Shown in pieces: positions 1-8,894 of a DNA stretch of 64,000 nt (position 1 is its first letter; every line of letters starts with the position of its first letter). This DNA comes from Lutibacter sp. B2. GTDB taxonomy: Bacteria; Bacillota; Clostridia; Peptostreptococcales; Thermotaleaceae. The notes under the pieces are model-generated. The model was not told the DNA's origin and did no database searches. It worked only from the letters and a program-made list of their open reading frames with translations. The stretch is taken from the NCBI GenBank assembly GCA_015686845.1, contig JADPRS010000015.1, positions 19,549-83,548 of the forward strand, in the 5' to 3' direction. Position numbers and translations under genes: made by a program.

Positions 1-416
1 ATTATTTTTTTGACTACAGCTTCTCCTTGGACAAGGTCAATGCCCAGTTGATTTGTTACGATTGTTTTTAAGATTGAATAATTTTTGTCATCTTTTTTAT
101 CAACTACTTCAACGGTAGCTGTTAAGGTATCTCCTATATAACAAGGTGCTAGGAATTTCAAGTTTTGGCTTAAATATAAGGTATTTGCACCTGGTAATTT
201 TGTGCCTAAAACTACGGAAATAAGGGAGCTAGTCAGCATACCGTGAGCTATTCTTTTTTTGAACATAGATTTAGAAGCAAATTCATCATCGATGTGGATC
301 GGGTTAAAATCCCCTGTAAGTTCAGCAAACTGAGAAACGTCTTCTTGTGTGATTGTCTTAGAGAAACTTGCTTTTTCTCCGATTTTAATTTGTTCATATG
401 GAATATCTGTCACCAT
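1..416 (-). CDS. MaoC-like (R)-specific enoyl-CoA hydratase, 3' end cut by window edge
   Basis: Read on the - strand from ATG at 416 (AAAGGAGG just upstream), the frame stays open to the window edge, giving about 138 residues, nearly the whole length of a PhaJ/MaoC single-hotdog hydratase. The hydratase-2 signature is plain at about residues 28-45 (LTGDFNPIHIDDEFA), with the catalytic Asp and His of the family, followed by the usual AHGML stretch. The family hydrates trans-2-enoyl-CoA to (R)-3-hydroxyacyl-CoA in fatty-acid or polyhydroxyalkanoate metabolism. A FabG-type reductase lies 2.5 kb away on the other strand and could act on the same substrates; that link is inference. The C-terminus and stop are outside the window. 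Confidence 0.88.
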   Translation of the reverse strand, partial: MVTDIPYEQIKIGEKASFSKTITQEDVSQFAELTGDFNPIHIDDEFASKSMFKKRIAHGMLTSSLISVVLGTKLPGANTLYLSQNLKFLAPCYIGDTLTATVEVVDKKDDKNYSILKTIVTNQLGIDLVQGEAVVKKI

Positions 417-716
417 AAGAGTACCTCCTTTTTAAATATATTTGGGTAATGCTTTTTTAAAATACACGATTATAATATGCACGATGATTTGTAAGTATGA
501 CTAAAAAATAAAATATATTTTTTTCTTCCAATATAGATAAGTATAAAAAATATAAATTGTGGGATAATAAGGAAAATATATGGAAAAAAGTAAATATTTC
601 TAAAATTTAAAAAAATAAAAAATGAAAAGAGGAGGAATTTAGTTAAAAAAAATAGAATATTATTTAAAAGAGTTGTCTAAATATTAAAACTAATTTTAGA
701 GCGAGGGGGAAATCAA
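417..716. other. AT-rich divergent intergenic region
   Basis: About 300 bases between the - strand hydratase and the + strand EF-G paralogue. On the - strand, TATAAT (469-474) lies 75-odd bases before the hydratase start, with only a weak -35 (ACTTAC near 491-496). A strong Shine-Dalgarno-like GAGGAGG near 631-637 has no start codon at a suitable distance; the only ATG nearby opens a six-codon frame. No convincing promoter was found for the + strand gene. Confidence 0.4.
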
Positions 717-2777
717 ATGAAACACTATATAAGTGATAAGATAAGGAATGTAGCATTATTAGGTCATGGTGGTTGCGGAAAGACAATTTTAACAGAGTCA
801 ATGTTATATATTACAGGTGTAACAAATAGAATTGGAAAAATAGAGGACGGAAATACTGTATCAGATTATGATAAACAGGAAATTGAAAGACAATTGTCTA
901 TTAATACAAGTTTGATCCCTATAGAGTGGAAAAATTATAAGTATAATATGTTAGACACACCAGGATATTTTGATTTTGTGGGAGAGGTAAATAGCGCACT
1001 CAGAATTGCAGGAGGAGCAATTATTGTAGTAGATGCGAGTTCAGGCGTTGAGGTTGGAACTGAAAAGGCATGGAAATATACATCAGATAGAAAAATGCCT
1101 AGATTTATTTATTTAAATAAGATGGATAAAGAAAATGTAAATTATGACAAGGTCATAGCTGAGTTAAGAGAAAAATTTGGAAAAGCCATTGCACCTTTTG
1201 CTATTCCATTGGGAACGGATCGTGGACTGAGAGGTTTTGTAAATGTAGTGGATATGGTAGCAAGAGAATACAATGGAAAAGAATGTGTAGATGCTAAGAT
1301 CAAAGAAGAGTGGTTAGATAGAATTCAGCCTATTCGAGATATGTTAATTGAATCTGTTGCAGAAAGTGATGAAGCATTGATGGAAAAATTTTTTGCAGGA
1401 GAAGAATTTACGATAGAAGAAATTCATAATGGACTTCGTAAAGGCATACTTGAAGGGGATATAGTTCCTGTATTTGTTGGTTCAGCAGTTAATAATATTG
1501 GAACACATACACTACTTGACATGATCGATACGTATATGCCAACGCCAAAGGATATGAAACCTTATGAAGGAATTAATCCTAAGAATGAAGAAAAAGAAAT
1601 TAGAAATATAAATGTAAAAGATCCATTTTCTGCGTTGGTATTTAAGAATGTTGTAGACCCTTATGTAGGAAAAATATCTTTAATGAAAGTAATTTCAGGA
1701 GAATTAAAATCTGATATGGAAGTATATAATCCGGAAAAAGATGAAGTGGAAAAGATTGGACATATATTCTTGGTAAGGGGTAAAAATCAACTTTCAGTAG
1801 ATAAGGTAGTAGCAGGAGATATTGCTGCAGTATCAAAATTAGAGTATGTTTCAACGGGAGATACCTTATGTGATAAACAGAAACCTATACAATATAGTAA
1901 GATATTTTTCCCACAGCCTACATTATTTATGGCAGTAGAACCTAAATCCAAAGGGGATGAAGAAAAAATTGGTGCAGGATTAAATAGATTAACAGAGGAA
2001 GATCCTACGTTCATGGTACAAAGAAATAAAGAGACAAAACAAACATTAATAGGTGGTCAAGGAGATATGCATATTAATGTTATTACGAAGAAATTGAAAA
2101 ATAAATTTGGTGTAGATGTGAACTTAGTAGAACAAAAAATTCCTTATAGAGAAACGATTAAAGGGAAATCAGATGTTCAAGGAAAGCATAAAAAACAATC
2201 TGGTGGCCACGGACAATATGGAGATGTAAAAATTAGATTTGAACCAGCCACTGAAGACTTCATATTTGAAGAGAAAATTTTTGGTGGATCTGTACCTAGA
2301 AACTATATACCAGCCGTAGAGAAAGGTATAAAAGAATGCATTGAATCTGGTGTATTAGCGGGATTTCCTGTTGTTAATATGAAGGCAATATTATATGATG
2401 GTTCATATCATGATGTGGATTCGTCAGAAATGGCCTTTAAAATAGCGGCATCTATTGCGTTTAAAAAAGGAATGGAAATAGCAAAACCCGTACTTTTAGA
2501 ACCTGTAATGCAGGTGGAAATCATTATGCCTGAGGATTATATGGGAGATATTATGGGGGATATGAATAAACGTCGTGGCAGAATATTGGGCATGGAGTCT
2601 ATGAGTAATGGCAATCAAAAAGTGATCGCAGAAGCGCCACAAGCTGAACTTTTCAAATATGCCATAGATTTACGTTCCATGACACAAGCAAGAGGAAGCT
2701 TTACCATGGCATTTGCTAGATATGCAGAAGTACCAGAACATTTAAGTCAAAAGATTGTTGATTCAGCTAAGAATTAA
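717..2777 (+). CDS. EF-G-like translational GTPase (EF-G-2 type paralogue)
   Basis: A 686-residue, five-domain EF-G relative, distinct from the true FusA at 44146. G1 is GHGGCGKT (16-23), G4 is NKMD (134-137) and G5 is near GSAVNN. G3 reads DTPGYFDF (80-87), so the His that positions the hydrolytic water in EF-G is Tyr84. The switch I motif RGITIxS of FusA is replaced by RQLSINTS. Domain IV keeps a GGHGQYGDV stretch. Bacterial EF-G-2 proteins such as that of Thermus also carry Tyr in G3, so this is a family trait rather than damage. The cellular role of this group is poorly defined. ATG at 717 follows GAGGGGGAAA; the gene is monocistronic with its own terminator. Confidence 0.9.
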   Translation: MKHYISDKIRNVALLGHGGCGKTILTESMLYITGVTNRIGKIEDGNTVSDYDKQEIERQLSINTSLIPIEWKNYKYNMLDTPGYFDFVGEVNSALRIAGGAIIVVDASSGVEVGTEKAWKYTSDRKMPRFIYLNKMDKENVNYDKVIAELREKFGKAIAPFAIPLGTDRGLRGFVNVVDMVAREYNGKECVDAKIKEEWLDRIQPIRDMLIESVAESDEALMEKFFAGEEFTIEEIHNGLRKGILEGDIVPVFVGSAVNNIGTHTLLDMIDTYMPTPKDMKPYEGINPKNEEKEIRNINVKDPFSALVFKNVVDPYVGKISLMKVISGELKSDMEVYNPEKDEVEKIGHIFLVRGKNQLSVDKVVAGDIAAVSKLEYVSTGDTLCDKQKPIQYSKIFFPQPTLFMAVEPKSKGDEEKIGAGLNRLTEEDPTFMVQRNKETKQTLIGGQGDMHINVITKKLKNKFGVDVNLVEQKIPYRETIKGKSDVQGKHKKQSGGHGQYGDVKIRFEPATEDFIFEEKIFGGSVPRNYIPAVEKGIKECIESGVLAGFPVVNMKAILYDGSYHDVDSSEMAFKIAASIAFKKGMEIAKPVLLEPVMQVEIIMPEDYMGDIMGDMNKRRGRILGMESMSNGNQKVIAEAPQAELFKYAIDLRSMTQARGSFTMAFARYAEVPEHLSQKIVDSAKN

Positions 2778-2778
2778 A

Positions 2779-2804
2779 AAACGATGCATATGCATCGTTT
2801 TTTT
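2779..2804 (+). terminator. Intrinsic terminator of EF-G paralogue
   Basis: A perfect inverted repeat, ACGATGCATATGCATCGT at 2781-2798, starts three bases after the stop codon and is followed by a T run. Flanking A and T residues lengthen the stem. Confidence 0.85.
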
Positions 2805-2815
2805 GGAAAAATTAG

Positions 2816-2833
2816 GAACATTATTTCATGTTC
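2816..2833. repeat. 18-bp inverted repeat upstream of fabG, possible operator
   Basis: GAACAT (2816-2821) and ATGTTC (2828-2833) are perfect inverted arms around six bases, about 55 bases before the fabG start. There is no T run, so it is not a terminator. It could be a repressor site; it does not match a factor I can name. Confidence 0.35.
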
Positions 2834-2888
2834 TAGCATAGTATGAATAGGTAATCATCTTTTAAAAATTTTAAGGGGAGGTCTATTC

Positions 2889-3629
2889 ATGAGACTACAA
2901 AATAAGGTGGCAATAATAACTGGGGCAGGAAGAGGGATTGGAGCTACTACTGCACTAAAATTTGCAAAGGAAGGGGCAAAGATTGTAGTAGCAGATATTA
3001 ATATAGAGGACATAAGAAAAAGAGTGGATGAAATTAAGGATTTAGGAACGGAAGCAATCGGGATAAAAGTAGATGTAACGAACAGACTAGAGGTTGATCA
3101 GATGATAAAAAAAACCATGGAAGCGTTTGGAACAATCGACATTTTAATCAATAATGCTGGTATTACTCAAGATGCAAGACTTGTTAAGATGACAGAAGAA
3201 CAATTTGATAAGGTAGTAGATGTGAACCTAAAGGGTACATTTAATTGTGCGCAAGCCGTTTCACCTATAATGACGACGCAAGGAAAAGGTGCCATAATAA
3301 ATGCTTCTTCCGTTGTAGGCATATATGGTAATTTTGGTCAAACAAACTATGCAGCAACTAAATTTGGTGTTATCGGTATGACAAAAACATGGTGTAAAGA
3401 ATTAAGTCCTAAGGGAATTAGAGTAAATGCTGTTGCGCCTGGATTTATATTAACACCTATGACAGAAAAAATGCCTCAAAAAGTATTAGATATGATGGCA
3501 GAAAAAGCACCTATGAAGAGATTAGGTACCCCAGAAGATATTGCTAATGCTTATGTATTTTTAGCTTCTGATGAAGCTAGTTTTATTTCAGGAGCAGTAC
3601 TTGAAGTTACTGGAGGGATCATCCTTTAA
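2889..3629 (+). CDS. fabG: Short-chain dehydrogenase, 3-oxoacyl-[ACP]/acetoacetyl-CoA reductase type
   Basis: A 246-residue classical SDR. The N-terminal Rossmann motif is TGAGRGIG (about 12-19), the NNAG motif follows near residue 90, and the catalytic Ser plus YAATK (Y-x-x-x-K) lie near 143-160. Family members reduce 3-oxoacyl-ACP or acetoacetyl-CoA with NADPH in the cytosol. The gene stands alone rather than in a fab cluster, and a MaoC-type (R)-hydratase is close by, so an acetoacetyl-CoA reductase role is as likely as fatty-acid synthesis. ATG 2889 has AAGGGGAGG at the right distance. The symbol reflects family similarity, not a proven substrate. Confidence 0.85.
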   Translation: MRLQNKVAIITGAGRGIGATTALKFAKEGAKIVVADINIEDIRKRVDEIKDLGTEAIGIKVDVTNRLEVDQMIKKTMEAFGTIDILINNAGITQDARLVKMTEEQFDKVVDVNLKGTFNCAQAVSPIMTTQGKGAIINASSVVGIYGNFGQTNYAATKFGVIGMTKTWCKELSPKGIRVNAVAPGFILTPMTEKMPQKVLDMMAEKAPMKRLGTPEDIANAYVFLASDEASFISGAVLEVTGGIIL

Positions 3630-3640
3630 TTTACTTAGTA

Positions 3641-3680
3641 AAAAAGTCTTCCTTGAATTTTCCAAAGGAAGACTTTTTTT
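3641..3680 (+). terminator. Intrinsic terminator after fabG
   Basis: Arms AAAAGTCTTCCTT and AAGGAAGACTTTT enclose a loop of about 11 bases and end in seven or more T residues, directly after the fabG stop. Confidence 0.9.
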
Positions 3681-3724
3681 ATGGAAATGGTTTTCAAATA
3701 TATAAAAATAGGCAAAAATAAATA

Positions 3725-3753
3725 TTGAAGATATTGTAAATTTAAATTATAAT
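3725..3753 (+). promoter_or_regulatory. Sigma-A promoter of the ctsR operon
   Basis: TTGAAG (3725-3730), a 17-base spacer and TATAAT (3748-3753). The predicted start point near 3760 falls at the edge of the CtsR box, so a bound repressor would block RNA polymerase. Confidence 0.8.
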
Positions 3754-3760
3754 AAACTAA

Positions 3761-3777
3761 AGTCAAAGAAAGTCAAA
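3761..3777 (+). promoter_or_regulatory. CtsR operator (heptad direct repeat)
   Basis: AGTCAAAGAAAGTCAAA fits the known CtsR consensus RGTCAAANANRGTCAAA at every fixed base. It overlaps the predicted transcription start and lies 14 bases before the ctsR start codon, which indicates autoregulation of the heat-shock operon. Confidence 0.93.
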
Positions 3778-3791
3778 ACGGAGTGGTATAG

Positions 3792-4262
3792 ATGGCAAGG
3801 ATTAGTGATATTATAGAATTATTTATAAAAGAATTATTAGACGAAGCACATAATCAAAGTGTAGAAATTCAAAGAAATGAACTAGCAAATTATTTTAATT
3901 GTGCACCATCTCAAATAAATTATGTACTTACTACTAGGTTTAGCTTAGATAAGGGGTATCTTATAGAAAGTAGAAGAGGTGGTGGGGGTTATATAAAAAT
4001 AGTACAAATAAACATAGATCGGCAGCAACATATAAAGCTGATTTTAGATCAAGTAGGAAATTCTATAGGAAAAATGAAAGCAACAGGAATTATTAATGTT
4101 TTGAAGAATAGAGAACTTATAACAGAAAGAGAATGTATAATCATGAGGGCTGCAATAAGTGATAGAACCATTAATACGCCAGTAAATATAAAGGATGATA
4201 TAAGAGCAAATATAGTAAAAGGAATGATTATTGCATTATTCAATGATTGTGGGAGGGAATAA
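3792..4262 (+). CDS. ctsR: Transcriptional repressor CtsR
   Basis: A 156-residue protein of normal CtsR length. The N-terminal winged helix-turn-helix includes the glycine-rich wing SRRGGGGYIKI (about 59-70), the CtsR hallmark that reads the heptad operator and senses heat. The C-terminal half is the dimerisation domain and McsB target region. Family role: it represses clp and mcs genes until heat or McsB/ClpCP action removes it. It is the first gene of ctsR-mcsA-mcsB-clpC, and its own operator lies immediately upstream. The Shine-Dalgarno (CGGAGTGG) is modest. Confidence 0.96.
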   Translation: MARISDIIELFIKELLDEAHNQSVEIQRNELANYFNCAPSQINYVLTTRFSLDKGYLIESRRGGGGYIKIVQINIDRQQHIKLILDQVGNSIGKMKATGIINVLKNRELITERECIIMRAAISDRTINTPVNIKDDIRANIVKGMIIALFNDCGRE

Positions 4263-4263
4263 T

Positions 4264-4776
4264 ATGTTATGTGAAAATTGTAATAAACGGACAGCAACTG
4301 TTCATGTAACAAAGATCGTAAATGACCAAAAGGCAGAAATTCATCTTTGCGAGCAATGTGCAAAAGAAAGTGAAGACATTTTGATAGATACTCCTTTTAA
4401 TATTAATAATTTTTTAACAAGTATATTAGATTCCATACAAGAGTCACCCATCAAGGTAGACTATATTAAAACCACTAAATGTGATAATTGTGGGATGGCA
4501 TATGGAAAATTTAAGCAGATTGGAAGGCTTGGATGTTCTAAGTGCTATGGTGCTTTTGAAGAAAAATTACCTGGCTTAATAAAAAGAATTCAAGGACATG
4601 AAGTGCATGTAGGAAAAATACCAAAGTGTGCAGGTCAAAATATCCGCATAAAAAAAGAAATTGAAAATCTAAAAAATGAATTAAAAAATTGTATTAAAAC
4701 AGAAGAGTTTGAAAGAGCAGCTCTTTTAAGAGATAAAATAAGAGCACTTGAAAGTGTGCCTAAAAATGAAGAATAG
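4264..4776 (+). CDS. mcsA: McsA, zinc-binding activator of the McsB arginine kinase
   Basis: Starting at ATG 4264 (GGGAGG upstream; longer in-frame extensions overlap ctsR and lack a site) the protein has 170 residues. It has paired CxxC motifs: CENC and CEQC in the N-terminal part, then CDNCG and CSKC in the middle. The C-terminal UVR-type coiled coil is at about 130-165 (EEFERAALLRDKIRALE). The family binds zinc and activates McsB, which marks CtsR and damaged proteins for ClpCP. The start lies one base after the ctsR stop, so translational coupling is likely. Confidence 0.94.
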   Translation: MLCENCNKRTATVHVTKIVNDQKAEIHLCEQCAKESEDILIDTPFNINNFLTSILDSIQESPIKVDYIKTTKCDNCGMAYGKFKQIGRLGCSKCYGAFEEKLPGLIKRIQGHEVHVGKIPKCAGQNIRIKKEIENLKNELKNCIKTEEFERAALLRDKIRALESVPKNEE

Positions 4777-4787
4777 GGGGTGGGAAC

Positions 4788-5801
4788 ATGACGAAGTGGA
4801 TTGATGATTTCGGAGCAGAAGACGATGTTATAGTAAGTAGTCGAGTTAGATTAGCACGAAATATAGAAGATATACCTTTTCCGGTGGCATTGGTGAAAGA
4901 AAAGAGTCAAGGTATATTTACGCAAGTTCAAGAAGCTATAAGTGAGGGTTTTACATTTACTTCCTTAGAAAAAACATCTGAAATGGATAGAAAAGTACTT
5001 GTAGAAAAGCATTTAATCAGTCCGAATTTAATTAAAGATTATGAAAATAGTGCAATCGTTTTAAATGAAGATGAATCTATTAGTATTATGATCAATGAGG
5101 AAGATCATATTCGTATACAAAGCTTATTACCTGGATTTCAACTAGATCAAGCTTATAAGATTGCAGATGAGATGGATGATAAATTAGAACAAAAAATCAA
5201 ATATGCTTTTGATGAGAAAATAGGATATCTTACATCTTGCCCTACCAATGTTGGAACAGGAATGCGTGCATCTGTAATGGCTCATTTACCTGCCCTTACG
5301 ATGACACGATATATCTCAAAGGTCCTACAGGCAGCAAATCAGATTGGATTGGCAGTACGTGGACTGTATGGAGAGGGAACGGAAGTTGTTGGGAATATGT
5401 TTCAAATTTCTAATCAGATGACATTAGGAAGAAGTGAAAGAGAAATTATAGGTAATTTAAAAGATGTAATGACACAAATTATTCAAAAGGAAAGAGATGC
5501 AAGAGCAACATTATTAGCGAATAATAAAATTAGATTAGAAGATAAGATTTATAGATCTTTCGGAATTTTGTACAATGCAAGGATATTATCTTTTCAAGAA
5601 TGTATGAAATTAATATCTGATATTAGATTAGGTGTTGCTTTAGACATATTAAAAGATATTGATAGTAATAAAATAAATCGAATAATGGTTATGTCTCAAC
5701 ATGCATATGTTCAAAAAAATGCAGGTAAATCTCTTGGGATAAAAGATAGCGATATAAAAAGAGCCACGCTAGTCAGAAGATTACTTGGGAATAATGATTA
5801 A
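4788..5801 (+). CDS. mcsB: Protein arginine kinase McsB
   Basis: A 337-residue member of the ATP:guanido phosphotransferase fold. Visible motifs are SSRVRLARN (about 17-25, nucleotide-binding arginines), NEEDHIRIQ near 102-110 (catalytic Glu loop), CPTNVGTG near 150 and GNMFQISNQMTLGRSE near 200-215. McsB phosphorylates protein arginines, which is the degradation signal for ClpCP. The C-terminal phosphoarginine pocket, known in Bacillus-type McsB as RDxxRA, here reads SDIKRA, so the first Arg is missing. Start ATG 4788 has GGGGGTGGG upstream; it follows mcsA by 11 bases. Confidence 0.95.
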   Translation: MTKWIDDFGAEDDVIVSSRVRLARNIEDIPFPVALVKEKSQGIFTQVQEAISEGFTFTSLEKTSEMDRKVLVEKHLISPNLIKDYENSAIVLNEDESISIMINEEDHIRIQSLLPGFQLDQAYKIADEMDDKLEQKIKYAFDEKIGYLTSCPTNVGTGMRASVMAHLPALTMTRYISKVLQAANQIGLAVRGLYGEGTEVVGNMFQISNQMTLGRSEREIIGNLKDVMTQIIQKERDARATLLANNKIRLEDKIYRSFGILYNARILSFQECMKLISDIRLGVALDILKDIDSNKINRIMVMSQHAYVQKNAGKSLGIKDSDIKRATLVRRLLGNND

Positions 5802-5829
5802 TAAGTATATATTAATGGAGGGATGACCT

Positions 5830-8268
5830 ATGGACTTGTTTTCAAAGTTTACAGAAAGAGCTCAGAAATCAATATTACTGGCGCAGAAATTTTCGGAGGA
5901 ATTAAGACATAATTATGTAGGAACAGAACATATCCTTTTAGGGCTTTTAAAAGAAGGGGAAGGAATTGCTGCTAAGGTATTAAAAACAGTAGGAATTAGT
6001 GAAGCTGCAATTGAACAGTTGATAAAAAGAATGATCGGGATTGGAAGCGAACCGAATGTTAAGGTGTTAGGGTTTACGCCAAGAACAAAGAAAATCTTTG
6101 AGTTAAGCTTAGTTGAAGCAAAAAAATTAGGGCACAACTATGTCGGAACAGAGCATATCCTTTTAGGACTATTAAGTGAAGGAGAAGGAATTGCTGCACG
6201 AATACTAATCGATAGTGGAATTGGTCTTTCAAAGGTAAAAAACGAAGTAATGAAATTATTAGGCAGTGATCATAAGAGTGATGCATCACAAGACCATTCT
6301 TTTGAAAATAATGAGACGAAAACCCTAAATGAATATGGTAGAGATTTGACTCAAATGGCTAGAGATGGGAAATTTGATCCTGTGATTGGAAGAGAAAAAG
6401 AAATTGAAAGAGTCATTCAGATCCTTAGCAGAAGAACGAAAAACAATCCTTGCTTAATTGGTGAACCAGGGGTAGGTAAAACTGCTATTGTTGAAGGACT
6501 AGCTCAAAAAATAGTAGAGGGAAACATTCCAGAAACCATTAAAAATAAGAGAGTCGTTACACTTGATTTAGCATCTATGATAGCTGGTGCTAAGTATCGA
6601 GGAGAGTTTGAAAATAGATTGAAAAAGGTCATAGAAGAACTAAGAAATACAAAGGATGTAATTTTGTTTATTGACGAAATGCATACGATTATTGGGGCAG
6701 GAGCGGCAGAAGGTGCTATAGATGCATCGAATATATTAAAACCAGCATTGGCTAGAGGAGAACTTCAAGCTATGGGGGCTACTACAATAGATGAGTATAG
6801 AAAACATATTGAGAAAGATTCAGCACTAGAGAGAAGATTTCAGCCTATCCATGTGGAAGAACCATCTGTAGAAGAAACCATAGAGATCTTAAAAGGATTA
6901 AGAGATAAATATGAAGCACATCATGCAGTGAAAATTACAGATGAAGCACTAGAGGCTGCAACGAAGCTTTCTCATAGATACATTACAGATCGTTTTTTAC
7001 CAGATAAAGCAGTAGATTTGATGGATGAAGCTGCTTCTAAAATTCGATTAAAGATTGTAACCCAACCACATGAATTAAAGGATTTAGAAGAAAAAATAGA
7101 AGAGTTTACAAAGGAAAAAGAAGAAGCCATCAGTCAACAGAATTTTGAAAGAGCCGCTAAAGTGAGAGATGAAGAAAAGAAAATAAAGGAAGAATTAAAT
7201 AATAGGAAAAACCATTGGAAAAAAACTCAAACTAAAAAAGCAACGGTAGGAGAAGAAGAAATTGCTCAAACGGTGTCACAGTGGACAGGAATACCTGTTA
7301 ATAAACTTGCACAAGAAGAGTCAGAAAGATTGTTAAATATAGAATCAATACTACATGAGCGGGTAATTGGTCAAGAAGAAGCAGTAAAGGCAGTATCACG
7401 AGCAGTTAGACGTGCGAGAGTAGGTTTAAAAGACCCAAAACGTCCTATTGGTTCATTTATATTTTTAGGTCCTACAGGTGTAGGAAAAACAGAATTATCT
7501 AAGGCATTAGCAGAGTCACTATTTGGGGATGAGGATGCAATGATTCGAATTGATATGTCTGAGTATATGGAAAAACATGCAGTTTCTCGATTGATCGGAG
7601 CGCCTCCAGGATATGTAGGTTATGATGAAGGAGGACAATTGACGGAAAAGGTTAGAAGAAAGCCTTATTCAGTTGTTCTATTTGATGAAATAGAAAAAGC
7701 CCATCCAGATGTATTTAATATATTGCTTCAAATATTAGATGATGGAAGATTAACCGATGCAAGAGGGAAAATAGTTGATTTTAAAAATACCGTGGTTATT
7801 ATGACTTCAAATGTTGGAGCACATACGATTAAAAAGCAAAAAACACTGGGCTTTGCAGGAATGATAGCAGATGAAAAAGATAGTGAATATGAAAAAATGA
7901 AAGAAAATGTTATGGATGAATTAAGAAAAAGTTTTAGACCAGAGTTTTTAAATAGAATTGATGAGGTAATCGTATTTCATCCATTATCCCAAGAGCATAT
8001 TTCTAAAATTGTAGAGCTTATGGTTGGCGAACTAATGAAACGAATGAAAAATATTCATATTAAATTAGAAATTACAAACCCCGCTAAAAAAATATTGGTA
8101 GAAAAAGGATTCAATCTTGAATATGGAGCAAGACATTTAAAGAGAACGATTACTAGAATGTTAGAAAACGAACTATCCGAAGAAATATTAAAAGGAAATA
8201 TTCAAAAAGGGGATAGCGTGACAGTGAAAGTAGAAAATGGTAAAATTATTTTTAAGAAAAAGCTTTAA
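5830..8268 (+). CDS. clpC: ATP-dependent Clp protease ATP-binding subunit ClpC
   Basis: An 812-residue Hsp100 unfoldase of typical ClpC length. Two N-domain repeats cover about 1-145 (each with [13 protein letters not shown]). The first AAA+ module has Walker A GEPGVGKT (near 213) and Walker [12 protein letters not shown] middle region has a UVR-type helix ([14 protein letters not shown]). The second AAA+ module has GPTGVGKT and [15 protein letters not shown]. It unfolds substrates, including arginine-phosphorylated proteins, and feeds them to ClpP. It is the last gene of the CtsR operon proper; AATGGAGGG precedes the ATG. Confidence 0.97.
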   Translation: MDLFSKFTERAQKSILLAQKFSEELRHNYVGTEHILLGLLKEGEGIAAKVLKTVGISEAAIEQLIKRMIGIGSEPNVKVLGFTPRTKKIFELSLVEAKKLGHNYVGTEHILLGLLSEGEGIAARILIDSGIGLSKVKNEVMKLLGSDHKSDASQDHSFENNETKTLNEYGRDLTQMARDGKFDPVIGREKEIERVIQILSRRTKNNPCLIGEPGVGKTAIVEGLAQKIVEGNIPETIKNKRVVTLDLASMIAGAKYRGEFENRLKKVIEELRNTKDVILFIDEMHTIIGAGAAEGAIDASNILKPALARGELQAMGATTIDEYRKHIEKDSALERRFQPIHVEEPSVEETIEILKGLRDKYEAHHAVKITDEALEAATKLSHRYITDRFLPDKAVDLMDEAASKIRLKIVTQPHELKDLEEKIEEFTKEKEEAISQQNFERAAKVRDEEKKIKEELNNRKNHWKKTQTKKATVGEEEIAQTVSQWTGIPVNKLAQEESERLLNIESILHERVIGQEEAVKAVSRAVRRARVGLKDPKRPIGSFIFLGPTGVGKTELSKALAESLFGDEDAMIRIDMSEYMEKHAVSRLIGAPPGYVGYDEGGQLTEKVRRKPYSVVLFDEIEKAHPDVFNILLQILDDGRLTDARGKIVDFKNTVVIMTSNVGAHTIKKQKTLGFAGMIADEKDSEYEKMKENVMDELRKSFRPEFLNRIDEVIVFHPLSQEHISKIVELMVGELMKRMKNIHIKLEITNPAKKILVEKGFNLEYGARHLKRTITRMLENELSEEILKGNIQKGDSVTVKVENGKIIFKKKL

Positions 8269-8290
8269 GTTTAGAGTAGGAGGTGTTTAA

Positions 8291-8728
8291 ATGGACAAGA
8301 CGTTCTTAGTAGTGCACAAGAAAATTCTTCCAGATATTTTCGAAAAGGTCTTAGAAACAAAAAAACTTCTGAGAATAGGAAAAGCAAGAGGAATAACAGA
8401 GGCAACACAAATGACGGGTATTAGTAGAAGTACATTTTATAAGTACAAGGATTTTATTTCTACACCATCAGAGATGGGCGGAGGACAAAAGGCTACCATT
8501 ACGCTTTTATTAGACCATACACCAGGGATTTTATCAAAATTATTAAATGTAATGGCAAATATTAGTTTGAACATATTAACGATTAATCAGGATATACCTA
8601 TTAATGGAATAGCCCATGTAAGTATAACCCTTGATCGAGCTAGGTGTGATTTTCATATGGATAAAATTTTAGAAACAATAGAAGAAATTGAAGGAATTTC
8701 TAAAGTAGAACTTATTGGTATGGAGTAA
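8291..8728 (+). CDS. pheB: ACT-domain protein, UPF0735/PheB (YszB) family
   Basis: A 145-residue protein with an N-terminal helix-turn-helix-like part (about 1-60, including TGISRSTFYKYKD) and a C-terminal ACT domain (about 70-142, ITLLLDHTPGILSKLLNVMA). This matches the UPF0735/PheB family of Firmicutes, historically linked to the phenylalanine pathway; its true function is not established. ACT domains commonly bind amino acids, so an amino-acid-responsive regulator is a fair inference. It follows clpC by 22 bases with AGTAGGAGGTG before the ATG, so it is probably the last cistron of the CtsR transcript, an unusual position for this gene. Confidence 0.85.
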   Translation: MDKTFLVVHKKILPDIFEKVLETKKLLRIGKARGITEATQMTGISRSTFYKYKDFISTPSEMGGGQKATITLLLDHTPGILSKLLNVMANISLNILTINQDIPINGIAHVSITLDRARCDFHMDKILETIEEIEGISKVELIGME

Positions 8729-8779
8729 AAAATAGACAGTTAGTTAATAAGATCCTCTATAACTAACTGTCTATTTTTA
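8727..8779 (+). terminator. Strong intrinsic terminator after pheB
   Basis: Arms of about 19 bases (AAAAATAGACAGTTAGTTA and TAACTAACTGTCTATTTTT) flank a short loop and end in T residues. The A-rich 5' side makes it potentially active on both strands. Confidence 0.92.
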
Positions 8780-8816
8780 TATAATAATTGAAACTTGGAA
8801 ACTATATATCTATTTA

Positions 8817-8844
8817 TTGAGCTATGGTAAAATGAAGGTATAAA
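8817..8844 (+). promoter_or_regulatory. Putative promoter of radA
   Basis: TTGAGC (8817-8822), 16 bases, TATAAA (8839-8844). It sits after the pheB terminator and 51 bases before the radA start, where a new promoter is needed. Confidence 0.5.
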
Positions 8845-8894
8845 ATCAGAATATATAGGAAATAGTGGTAATAATAGTAGATTAGGAGGAAAAT

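Noticed and set aside
243..449. + strand ORF opposite the MaoC-like gene
   Set aside because: The - strand frame encodes a clear hydratase motif; this is its shadow.
622..642. Six-codon ORF with a strong GAGGAGG before the EF-G paralogue, as a leader peptide
   Set aside because: The GAGGAGG lies inside the tiny frame rather than before it, and no attenuator structure follows.
3792..8268. CtsR operon as a novel stress system
   Set aside because: Gene order, motifs and operator match the known ctsR-mcsA-mcsB-clpC operon.
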